NCBI RefSeq assembly: GCF_900100955.1
Contig: NZ_FNCC01000005.1
Span: forward strand, 186,001-250,000
Origin: Lentzea fradiae
GTDB taxonomy: Bacteria > Actinomycetota > Actinomycetes > Mycobacteriales > Pseudonocardiaceae
Reading direction: 5' to 3'
Length of the DNA: 64,000 nt
The position numbers and the translations under genes were made by a program. Below are positions 51,896-58,951 of this stretch, piece by piece. The stretch's first letter is position 1. The number at the start of each line of letters is the position of its first letter. Below the pieces are notes generated by a model that made no database searches, was not told where the DNA came from, and saw only the letters and a list, made by a program, of their open reading frames with translations.

Positions 51896-53122
51896 ATGGG
51901 GGAGATGTTCGCGCCTTTGGCGCATCCGGCGTTCCGCTGGCTGCTGACGGCCCGCACCACGACGGTGATCGGCAACGCGATGGCGCCGATCGCGCTCGCG
52001 TTCGCCGTGCTGGACCTGACGTCGTCGGTGACGTCGCTGGGGATCGTCGTCGCGGCCCGGTCGCTGACCAACGTGGCCTTCCTGCTGTGGGGCGGGGTCG
52101 TGGCCGACCGGCTGCCGCGCCACCTCGTGCTCGTCGGGTCGTGCGCCGTGAGCGCGGCCAGCCAGGCGCTGGTCGCGGCACTCGTGCTCACCGGGTCGGT
52201 CTCGGTGCCGTGGCTCGTGGTGCTGTCCGCCGTCAACGGGATGTCCGGCGCGTTCGCGCTGCCCGCCTCGTCGGCGCTCGTACCGCAGACCGTGCCGCCG
52301 GACGTGCGGTTGCGGGCCAACGCGTTGCTGCGCCTCGGGGTGAACTCCGCGAACATCGGGGGAGCGTCGCTCGGTGGCCTGCTCGTCGCGTTCACCGGTC
52401 CCGGCTGGGGTCTCGCGGTCGACGCGCTGTCGTTCGCGCTGGCGGGCGTGTTCTTCGCGTTCGTGCGGGTGCCCGGTGTGCGTCCCGCGCACAAGCCGCC
52501 GGTGCTGGCCGAGCTGAAGGCCGGCTGGACGGAGTTCGTGTCGCGCCAGTGGGTGTGGGTGGTGGTGCTGGCCTTCACGTTCGTCAACGCGGCGCACGTG
52601 GGTGGCCTGATGATCCTCGGCCCGGTGCTGGCCGACAGCACGTTCGGGCGTGAGACGTGGGGTTTCGTGCTGGCCGCGCAGACGGCCGGGATGGTCGCCG
52701 GCGCGTTCGTCGCCATGCGGATCCGGGTGCGGCGCCTGCTGCTGCTCGGGGTGACGTGCGTGGCGGCGTTCGCCGGTCTGCCGGTCGTGATGGTGGTGCA
52801 CCCGGAACCCTGGCTGCTCGTGGTCACCGCGTTCGTGTGCGGGCTGGGGCTCGAACAGTTCGGCGTGGCCTGGGAGACCTCGTTGCAGCACCACGTTCCC
52901 GCCGACAAGCTCGCGCGGGTGTACTCGTACGACATGCTCGGGTCGTTCGTCGCGATTCCGCTGGCGCAGCTCGCCGTCGGGCCGGTGTCGCACGCGGCGG
53001 GCATCCCCGCCACCCTGCTCGGCTGTGCGGCGCTCTACCTGCTCGCCACCGCCGGGATGGTCGCGTCGCGGTCCGTGCGGTCGGTCGAGAACGTGCCGGC
53101 GGACGTCCAGTCGAGACGGTGA
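51896..53122 (+). CDS. MFS transporter
   Basis: A 408-residue polytopic protein with about eleven to twelve hydrophobic segments. VVADRLPRHLV fits MFS motif A, and the arrangement matches the enterobactin-exporter-like MFS group (FVNAAHVGGLMILGPVLADSTFG). The start is uncertain: GTG 51887, ATG 51896 and ATG 51905 are in frame, and none has a clear ribosome site. Substrate unknown; no regulator is adjacent. Confidence 0.85.
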   Translation: MGEMFAPLAHPAFRWLLTARTTTVIGNAMAPIALAFAVLDLTSSVTSLGIVVAARSLTNVAFLLWGGVVADRLPRHLVLVGSCAVSAASQALVAALVLTGSVSVPWLVVLSAVNGMSGAFALPASSALVPQTVPPDVRLRANALLRLGVNSANIGGASLGGLLVAFTGPGWGLAVDALSFALAGVFFAFVRVPGVRPAHKPPVLAELKAGWTEFVSRQWVWVVVLAFTFVNAAHVGGLMILGPVLADSTFGRETWGFVLAAQTAGMVAGAFVAMRIRVRRLLLLGVTCVAAFAGLPVVMVVHPEPWLLVVTAFVCGLGLEQFGVAWETSLQHHVPADKLARVYSYDMLGSFVAIPLAQLAVGPVSHAAGIPATLLGCAALYLLATAGMVASRSVRSVENVPADVQSRR

Positions 53123-53222
53123 CTCGGACGGGTGAAGCAACCCGGATCGCGTCCCCTGCGTCGATCCACCGGGTACTGCAAGATCGATGTCCGTCCCGAC
53201 CACGCACTCACTGGGGGAGTGG

Positions 53223-54623
53223 ATGAACCTCAAGCGGTTCACCGCGCTGTGCACAGCGCTCACCATCACCGCCGCGGCACTGACGCCCGCCGCGGCCGCC
53301 GGACCGGGGCACCGCCCCCTGGCGGAACGCCTGCGCGAGGCGATCGCCGCGCAGAACTTCAAGGACGTCATCGACCTGACGCCACCGGAGCCCGGCGCTG
53401 CACGGGTGGCGGGCCCGCGCGAGAAGTACGACCCGAGCCCCGCCGAGCTGGCGGCCAAGGCCCGCGTGCTGGCGGTCCAGCAGGGCAAGCCGTTGCACCA
53501 GACGCCGAACATGGACGCGGCGGTCATCGAGCTCGACCACGCCGGTCGGCCCAAGGCCGTGGCGAACGTGCTGCTCAGCCCCCAGCACCCGGACGGGGTG
53601 GTGGTGCCGGTCAAGCCGCGCGAGCTCGCCACCGACCAGGTCCGCTACCGCTGGTGGGACGACACCGAGTGGGACGTCAACGGCGGCAAGGGCACGCGTG
53701 ACGTGCTGCCGGGCCGCGAGAACGCGCCGATCGACTTCTCCTCGCCCTACCCGGCGTCCGTGCTGAAGCTGATGGTCGCCTTCGGCGTGCTGCGCCTCGC
53801 CGACCAGGGCAGGGTCGACCTCGACGCGGACTACGCCTACGACCCGAACCCGGTGCGCGAGGCGTGCGGCGGCCCCACGGTGAAGAAGGTCCGCCAGCAC
53901 TTCGACGAGATGATCACCAAGTCGCAGAACGAGGCGACCTGCTCGCTGATCAAGCTCATCCACGACCTGAACGCGTGGGACGAGGTCAACCGGACGTTCG
54001 CCGACCTCGGCATGCCGACCCTGATGGTCACCGAGACCATCCCCGGCAACGGCGGGCGCTGGCTCGGCTCCAACATGAGCGGCCTCGACACCGCCAAGCT
54101 CCTGCTTCTGGTCAACGGCGGCGCGGGCGTGCTGTGGACGACCGAGCAGGGCAGGCAGGTCACGCGCGACGAGCTGTCACCGGCCTCGCGCGAGTTCTTC
54201 CTGCGCACGCTGGCCGACCAGGGCCACAACGAGATGCTGTCCACCTCGAACTGGTGCGGCCGCGACTACCCGGTGCAGGGCATCCGGCAGACGGTCCCGG
54301 CGCGCTGGATCGAGCAGGACGGCACCGTGACCGTCGGCGACGCCGTCTACGACCGCGACGTCCGCCCGTGCAACGACGCCGCCGAGGTGACGTTCGCGCA
54401 CAAGACCGGCTGGGTCGACACGACCGGTTCCGACGCGGGCATCGTGAAGTCGTTCCGCGGCAGGGACAACCGCCAGTACGTCGTCGTCGTGTTCTGCAAC
54501 CTGGGCACCGACTACGTCGACGCCGACCGCCCGGCCGACCCGCCCGGCGTGTTCCCGGTGCTGTACACGCAGAAGTACGCGAAGCTCGGCAAGGCGATCG
54601 ACGACATCATGAAGACGCTGTAA
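53223..54623 (+). CDS. Secreted beta-lactamase-fold serine hydrolase
   Basis: A 466-residue protein with a signal peptide (RFTALCTALTITAAALTPAAAA). The enzyme region has PASVLKL (SxxK), SQNEATC (SxN-like) and AHKTGW (KTG), so it belongs to the class A beta-lactamase/transpeptidase fold. It is much longer than true beta-lactamases, and the EPELN-type deacylation Glu is not evident, so a D,D-peptidase or penicillin-recognising role is as likely as antibiotic hydrolysis. ATG at 53223 follows TGGGGGAG. Confidence 0.85.
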   Translation: MNLKRFTALCTALTITAAALTPAAAAGPGHRPLAERLREAIAAQNFKDVIDLTPPEPGAARVAGPREKYDPSPAELAAKARVLAVQQGKPLHQTPNMDAAVIELDHAGRPKAVANVLLSPQHPDGVVVPVKPRELATDQVRYRWWDDTEWDVNGGKGTRDVLPGRENAPIDFSSPYPASVLKLMVAFGVLRLADQGRVDLDADYAYDPNPVREACGGPTVKKVRQHFDEMITKSQNEATCSLIKLIHDLNAWDEVNRTFADLGMPTLMVTETIPGNGGRWLGSNMSGLDTAKLLLLVNGGAGVLWTTEQGRQVTRDELSPASREFFLRTLADQGHNEMLSTSNWCGRDYPVQGIRQTVPARWIEQDGTVTVGDAVYDRDVRPCNDAAEVTFAHKTGWVDTTGSDAGIVKSFRGRDNRQYVVVVFCNLGTDYVDADRPADPPGVFPVLYTQKYAKLGKAIDDIMKTL

Positions 54624-54642
54624 CCGCGGCACGGCACCGCGG

Positions 54643-55233
54643 TCAGACGGCCGCGGTGCCGATCAGCCCGTTGCGCGTCACCCGTGCCGCGAGCTCTTCC
54701 TCGGACAGGTGCTCCGTGCCTTCCGGACGGCGCGGCAGCACCATGTACCGCGTCTCGGCGTTCGCGTCCCACACCCGGATCTCGGTGCCGGCGGGCAGCG
54801 TGAGCCCGAACTGCTCCAGCACCTCGCGCGGGTGGCTCACGACCTTCGACCGGTACGCGGGACTCTTGTACCAGGTGGGCGACGGGCCGAGCAGCGACAG
54901 CGGATAGCAGCTGCAGAGCGTGCACACGATGACGTTGTGCACGCTCTCGGTGTTCTCGACGACGAGCAGCCGCTGCACCTGCAGCCCACCACCCATCGAC
55001 AGCCCCAGCTCGGGCAACGCCTCGTTCGCGTTCTCCAGCAACCGCGCCTTGAACGCCTCGTCGGTCCACGCCCGTGCCACCACGCGGTACCCGTTGGCGG
55101 GCGACGCCCGGTTCGTGAACGCCTCCAGTGCCCGGTCGAGCTCCTGGGCGTCGAGCAGCCCCTTCTCCTCCAGGGCCGCTTCCAGCTCCCGCACCCGCGC
55201 CGCGATCGGCGAGTCGTCGTGGTCGTCACTCAT
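54643..55233 (-). CDS. Nitrile hydratase alpha subunit, cobalt type
   Basis: A 196-residue alpha/gamma-type subunit. The metal-claw motif is VCTLCSCYPLSLLG; Thr in CTLCSC (rather than Ser) is typical of the cobalt form. The N-terminal helix (RVRELEAALEEKGLL) and the PREVLEQFGL segment fit the family. The enzyme hydrates nitriles to amides. With the beta subunit split into two genes upstream, the set matches three-subunit enzymes such as thiocyanate hydrolase and toyocamycin nitrile hydratase, so the natural substrate may not be a simple nitrile. It overlaps the previous gene by 8 bases. No metallochaperone gene is seen. Confidence 0.93.
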   Translation of the reverse strand: MSDDHDDSPIAARVRELEAALEEKGLLDAQELDRALEAFTNRASPANGYRVVARAWTDEAFKARLLENANEALPELGLSMGGGLQVQRLLVVENTESVHNVIVCTLCSCYPLSLLGPSPTWYKSPAYRSKVVSHPREVLEQFGLTLPAGTEIRVWDANAETRYMVLPRRPEGTEHLSEEELAARVTRNGLIGTAAV

Positions 55234-55489
55234 CGCTGAGGTAGTCCTCCCAAAGGGACAGCGTGACGCTGTGGTCGCCGTGCCCGAACAGTTCCCGCGC
55301 CGTGAACCGCACCAGGTAGACCTGCTGTGGCCGGTGGACGCCCTGTGCGCTCAGGTCGGCGAGCGGGTGCACGCCGTCCTCGCCGACGACCACGCCCGTC
55401 TTGCCGCGGGCGTAGTGCGGCAGCCGCGTGTGGTGGTCCGGGTCCACAGTGGACGTCCGCACCAGCTCGCCGGTGCGCCGCTCAGACAT
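55226..55489 (-). CDS. Nitrile hydratase beta subunit, C-terminal half as separate protein
   Basis: An 87-residue protein corresponding to the C-terminal SH3-like domain of nitrile hydratase beta (HTRLPHYARGKTGVVVG, VYLVRFTARELFG, SLWEDYLSD). It overlaps its neighbours on both sides by 8 bases. In thiocyanate hydrolase and toyocamycin nitrile hydratase the same half is also a separate chain, so this is likely a true subunit and not a frameshift product. Confidence 0.9.
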   Translation of the reverse strand: MSERRTGELVRTSTVDPDHHTRLPHYARGKTGVVVGEDGVHPLADLSAQGVHRPQQVYLVRFTARELFGHGDHSVTLSLWEDYLSDE

Positions 55490-55733
55490 GGCCGCGCTCG
55501 CGCAGCAACGTCTCGATCGCCCGGAACCAGTTCTCGTAGTACGACGACTCGTGCGTCATCGTCCGCTCGACGGCGTCCCGGAACTCGTCCAGGTTGTAGA
55601 TGCCGCGCCCGATCAGCGCGCGGTTCATCGCGAAGACGTGCGCCTCCCAGTCGGCGTGGAACGGCGGCTCGTCGAGCTCCTCCAGCACCGGGCCGAACCC
55701 GTCGAGCCCGCCGACGTCGTTGGTCCTGGGCAT
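55482..55733 (-). CDS. Nitrile hydratase beta subunit, N-terminal half as separate protein
   Basis: An 83-residue protein corresponding to the N-terminal helical half of nitrile hydratase beta (DVGGLDGFGPV, HADWEAHVFAMNRALIGRG, YYENWFRAIETLL). The ATG has AGGAGG five bases upstream. It is first in the three-gene set and begins one base after the stop of the upstream epimerase gene, so it may be transcribed with it. Confidence 0.9.
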   Translation of the reverse strand: MPRTNDVGGLDGFGPVLEELDEPPFHADWEAHVFAMNRALIGRGIYNLDEFRDAVERTMTHESSYYENWFRAIETLLRERGHV

Positions 55734-55734
55734 G

Positions 55735-56655
55735 TCACCTCCTGCGCTCGACCAGATTCTGCGCCGCTTTCCGCCAGTTCGGGAAGTGGAACTCGAATCC
55801 TGCCCCCTGCAGCCTGCCCGGCACCACTCGACGGCTCTTGAGCAGCAGCTCCGTGTCCGTCCGCAACGCGAACGCGCCGACCTCCGCCATCCACCGCGTC
55901 GCGGGCAGCCCGGCCGGGACGCCCCACGCGCTGCGCAGGCCGCGCATGAGGTCGCGCTGCGGCAGCGGGTGGGGCGACGCGAGGTTGACGGCACCCTCGA
56001 CGGGCTGCCTGACCAGGAACTCGACGGCCCGCACGAAGTCCTCGTCGTGGATCCACGAGACGTACTGCCGCCCGCCGGCGACCGGCCCGCCGAGCCCCGC
56101 TCTCGTGAGCCACGACAGGTAGTCGAAGACACCGCCGCGGTCGGGGCTCATCACCATCGCCGTCCGCAACGCGACCTTGCGGGTGTGCGGGGTGACGGCC
56201 TCGGCCAGCTCCGCCTCCCACCGCTTGGCGATCTCGACGCTGTACGCCCAGTACCCCGGCACGTCCGGCTCGCGCCCGCCGAGGACGCCGGTCTCCTCGT
56301 CGTTCGGCGCGTCGAACCGGTGTGCGTAGATCGTCGCCGTGCTCATCTGGAGCCAGACCCGCGGCGGGTCGTCGGCCTTGGCGATCGCCTCGCCCACCAC
56401 CCGCGCCGAGTCGACGCGCGACCGCATCATCTGCCGGAGGTTCTCGGCGGTGTAGCGGCAGCTCACGCTGCGGCCGGCGAGGTTGACGACGACGTCGGCG
56501 CCGTCGATCTCCTTCGCCCAGCCGCCCAGCGTGACGCCGTCCCACCGGACGCCGCCCGACCGGCTGATGACGACCACCTGGTGGCCCGCCGCCGTCAGTG
56601 CCCGGCGGAGGACTGTGCCCACCTGGCCGGTACCACCCGGAATCACGATCTTCAT
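55735..56655 (-). CDS. TIGR01777-type NAD-dependent epimerase (DUF1731)
   Basis: A 306-residue atypical SDR. The N-terminal loop IPGGTGQVGTVL binds the cofactor; VVNLAGRSVSCRY, the segment PGYWAYSVEIAKRWE and a C-terminal DUF1731-like tail (RVVPGRLQGAGFEFHFPN) define the family. Its substrate is not established. It is divergent from the DeoR/LacI-type regulator and is directly followed by the nitrile hydratase genes on the same strand. Confidence 0.9.
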   Translation of the reverse strand: MKIVIPGGTGQVGTVLRRALTAAGHQVVVISRSGGVRWDGVTLGGWAKEIDGADVVVNLAGRSVSCRYTAENLRQMMRSRVDSARVVGEAIAKADDPPRVWLQMSTATIYAHRFDAPNDEETGVLGGREPDVPGYWAYSVEIAKRWEAELAEAVTPHTRKVALRTAMVMSPDRGGVFDYLSWLTRAGLGGPVAGGRQYVSWIHDEDFVRAVEFLVRQPVEGAVNLASPHPLPQRDLMRGLRSAWGVPAGLPATRWMAEVGAFALRTDTELLLKSRRVVPGRLQGAGFEFHFPNWRKAAQNLVERRR

Positions 56656-56736
56656 GTCGCCCCCTCGCGCCCGAAACTAGCCGTCGTTCGCTGAGAGTCG
56701 TTTCAGCTGGGGCGCCGGAGGACCGTTATGCTCCCG

Positions 56737-56754
56737 CGAAACGCTCAAACGAAC
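56737..56754. promoter_or_regulatory. CGAAACGCTCAAACGAAC operator, copy 1
   Basis: The box lies 12 bases before the ATG of the DeoR/LacI-type regulator. The core GAAACGCTCAAACG reappears inverted at 57774-57790, at the head of the operon that follows, suggesting one regulator acting at both places. Confidence 0.6.
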
Positions 56755-56765
56755 AAGGCGGCCCC

Positions 56766-57794
56766 ATGCGCGAGTCCAGCGATGTCCGGCGTCAGCGCGT
56801 CCTGGCCGTCGTCGAGTCGCGGGGCACGGTCAAGGTGAGCGACCTGGCCGGTGAGCTCGACGTGTCGATCGTGACGATCCGGCGCGACGTCGAGGAGCTG
56901 GCCCGGCTAGGCAAGCTGCGCAGGGGGCACGGGGTCGCGCGGTCGCTGGCGCCGGTCACACGGCCAGCGCCCCGGCCCGCGCCGAACGGAACGGTCGCGC
57001 TGGTCGTGCCCGAGCGGCACACCTACCTGTACGAGACGATGAACGGGGCCCGCGGCGCGCTCGAAGAGGCGGGGATGCGGGTCGTGCTGCACATCGCGCC
57101 GCAGGTCGAGGGCGCGGAACGGCCGATCGTGGAACGGGCGCTGAGCGAGCCGGTGCAGGGGCTGCTGATCGCGCCGCGGTGGCGCGGGCCCGACGAGGAG
57201 GCCGCGGACGGGTGGCTGGCCGAGACCGGGGTGCCGACCGTGCTCATGGAACGGCGGCCCGGCGGGCGGCTGCGGGCGATGAGCTCGGTCTGCTCGGACC
57301 ACTGGTACGGGATGCACCTCGCGGTGCGGCACCTGACGGACCTCGGACATCGCCGGATCGTGCTCGCCGCGCGCGACGACAGCCCGACGGCGCGAGCGCT
57401 CAGGAGCGCGTTCGCGGAGATCTCGGCCGGCCTCGACGACGCCATCACGGTCCGCAGCTCGCCCGAGACCGGCCTGGTGAGCGTGCTGCGGGCGCACCGG
57501 GCGACGGCGGCGGTCCTGCACGGCGACGTGGACGCGCTGATGCTGGTCCAGCAGCTGACCGAGGCGGGGATCAGCGTGCCCGGACGGTGTTCGGTCGTGG
57601 CCTACGACGACGTCGTGGCGGCGCTCGGGAGCATTCCGCTCACGGCGGTCGCGCCGCCGAAGACCGAGGTCGGACGGGTGGCCGCGGAGCTGCTGGTGCG
57701 GCAGCTCCGCACCGGGGACACGACGCCTCAGCGGGTCGAGCTGCTGCCCGAGCTGAAGATCCGGGCATCGACTGAGCGTTTGAGCGTTTCTTGA
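56766..57794 (+). CDS. Hybrid regulator: DeoR-type HTH with LacI-type sugar-binding domain
   Basis: A 342-residue regulator. Residues about 5-60 are a DeoR winged helix (GTVKVSDLAGELDVSIVTIRRDVEEL) rather than a LacI headpiece. Residues about 70-342 form a periplasmic-binding-protein fold as in LacI effectors (HLTDLGHRRIVLAARDDS, VVAYDDVVAALG, PLTAVAPPKTEVGRVA). Such hybrids respond to sugars or sugar acids. The operator box is present at its own promoter and again at its 3' end, ahead of the dehydrogenase/DUF2264 operon. Confidence 0.9.
   Translation: MRESSDVRRQRVLAVVESRGTVKVSDLAGELDVSIVTIRRDVEELARLGKLRRGHGVARSLAPVTRPAPRPAPNGTVALVVPERHTYLYETMNGARGALEEAGMRVVLHIAPQVEGAERPIVERALSEPVQGLLIAPRWRGPDEEAADGWLAETGVPTVLMERRPGGRLRAMSSVCSDHWYGMHLAVRHLTDLGHRRIVLAARDDSPTARALRSAFAEISAGLDDAITVRSSPETGLVSVLRAHRATAAVLHGDVDALMLVQQLTEAGISVPGRCSVVAYDDVVAALGSIPLTAVAPPKTEVGRVAAELLVRQLRTGDTTPQRVELLPELKIRASTERLSVS
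57774..57790. promoter_or_regulatory. GAGCGTTTGAGCGTTTC operator, copy 2 (inverted)
   Basis: The reverse complement shares GAAACGCTCAAACG with the box at 56737. It overlaps the last codons of the regulator gene and lies 38 bases upstream of the relic ORF that opens the next operon. Confidence 0.6.
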
Positions 57795-57827
57795 CGACAA
57801 ACCGATCAGGCGATCAGGATGCGGGGC

Positions 57828-58004
57828 ATGCGCACGTTCCTCGCGGCGGGTCTCCCGGCACCTCTGGCGCCACGCCTCGGTGCCGGAGGTCCGGTGGAGA
57901 TCACGTTCTGGTCCGCCCTGCGCGGTGATCAGCGGGTCATCGACGCGTTCAGCTCCCTGCGACGGTTCTGGCGGGGCGGCCTGACCGCGGGAGCCGTCCG
58001 GTGA
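57828..58004 (+). pseudogene. Relic fusing the start of a sugar-binding protein to the end of an ABC permease
   Basis: A 58-codon frame. Its first part (leader, then VEITFWSALRGDQRVIDAF) resembles the mature N-terminus of CUT1-family extracellular sugar-binding proteins. Its last part (RRFWRGGLTAGAVR) resembles the C-terminus of MalG-type ABC permeases. The simplest reading is one in-frame or near-in-frame deletion that removed most of the binding-protein gene and the permease genes while leaving the operon ends. The GTG of the following dehydrogenase overlaps its stop (GTGA), as an intact permease gene would. The homology is judged by eye over short segments. Confidence 0.6.
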
Positions 58005-58951
58005 GGGCCGCGGGGGTGATGTCGGCGGAGGCCGCGTCCGCCGTCCTCGAACCTGTGCTGGCCGAGCTGCGGGAGGTCTGCGACTTCGGCGCCGTGCACG
58101 AGGGCTTCGACGGTGTTCCGGACGTCGACCTGCTCGTCACGGGCTGGGGCTGCCCGCCGATCACCGAGGAGGTGCTCGCGGGGCTGCCGAGCCTGCGGGC
58201 GATCGTGCACACCGCCGGGTCCGTCAAGGGGTTCGTCACCGACGCCTGCTGGGAGCGCGGCATCGCGGTCTCCTCGGCCGCGCAGGCCAACGCGCTGCCC
58301 GTCGCCGAGTACACCGTCGCGATGATCCTGCTCAGCGGCAAGCGGGTCCTCGAACGCGCCCGCGAGTACCGCGAGGCGAAGGCGTTCTCGGTGTACGGGG
58401 TGCCGGACTCGGTCGGCAACTACGGCACCACGGTCGGCATCCTGTCCGCGTCGATGATCGGGCGCCGGGTGGTGGAGCTGCTCGCGCCCTACGATTTCCA
58501 CGTGCTGGTGCACGACCCGTTCGTGACCGAAGTGGACGGTGCCGAGTCCGTTGGCCTCACCGAGCTGTTCCGCCGCAGCGACATCGTCAGCGTGCACACG
58601 CCGCTGCTGCCGCAGACCAGGGGACTGGTGAGCCGCGAGCTGCTGAGGTCGTTGCGCGACGACGCCGTGCTGGTCAACACCGCCCGCGGCGCGGTCGTCG
58701 ACCAGGAGGCGCTCACCGAGGAAGTGGGCCGCATCCGGGCGGTGCTCGACGTGACCGACCCGGAGGTGCTGCCGCCGGACCACCCGCTGTGGCACCACGA
58801 CAGCGTTCTGATCACGCCGCACCTCGCGGGCTCGCAGGGCAACGAATGGGTCCGCCTGGGCCGCCACGCCCTCGCGGAGGTCCGCAGGTGGGCGGCGGGG
58901 GAGCCGTTCCGGACGCCCGTGCCGGCCGGGCGAAGGGAGCACATCGCGTGA
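58001..58951 (+). CDS. D-isomer-specific 2-hydroxyacid dehydrogenase-like protein
   Basis: A 316-residue protein of the D-2-hydroxyacid dehydrogenase fold. SIVSVHTPLLPQTRGLVSRE, LVNTARGAVVD (Arg), LDVTDPEVLPPDHPL (Glu) and ITPHLAGS (His) supply the catalytic triad region. The cofactor loop VGILSASMIGRRV departs from the usual GxGxxG, as is seen in a subgroup that sits next to sugar-acid catabolic genes. It is coupled by GTGA to the relic upstream and to the DUF2264 gene downstream. Confidence 0.9.
   Translation: MRAAGVMSAEAASAVLEPVLAELREVCDFGAVHEGFDGVPDVDLLVTGWGCPPITEEVLAGLPSLRAIVHTAGSVKGFVTDACWERGIAVSSAAQANALPVAEYTVAMILLSGKRVLERAREYREAKAFSVYGVPDSVGNYGTTVGILSASMIGRRVVELLAPYDFHVLVHDPFVTEVDGAESVGLTELFRRSDIVSVHTPLLPQTRGLVSRELLRSLRDDAVLVNTARGAVVDQEALTEEVGRIRAVLDVTDPEVLPPDHPLWHHDSVLITPHLAGSQGNEWVRLGRHALAEVRRWAAGEPFRTPVPAGRREHIA

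Noticed and set aside
51095..53632. An 845-codon minus-strand open frame opposite the peroxidase, DoxX and MFS genes
   Set aside because: It runs across three clear plus-strand genes and their spacers and has low-complexity composition, so it is a shadow.
55226..55733. Frameshift in a normal nitrile hydratase beta gene
   Set aside because: Both halves have their own start, stop and overlaps, and the same split is known in thiocyanate hydrolase and toyocamycin nitrile hydratase.
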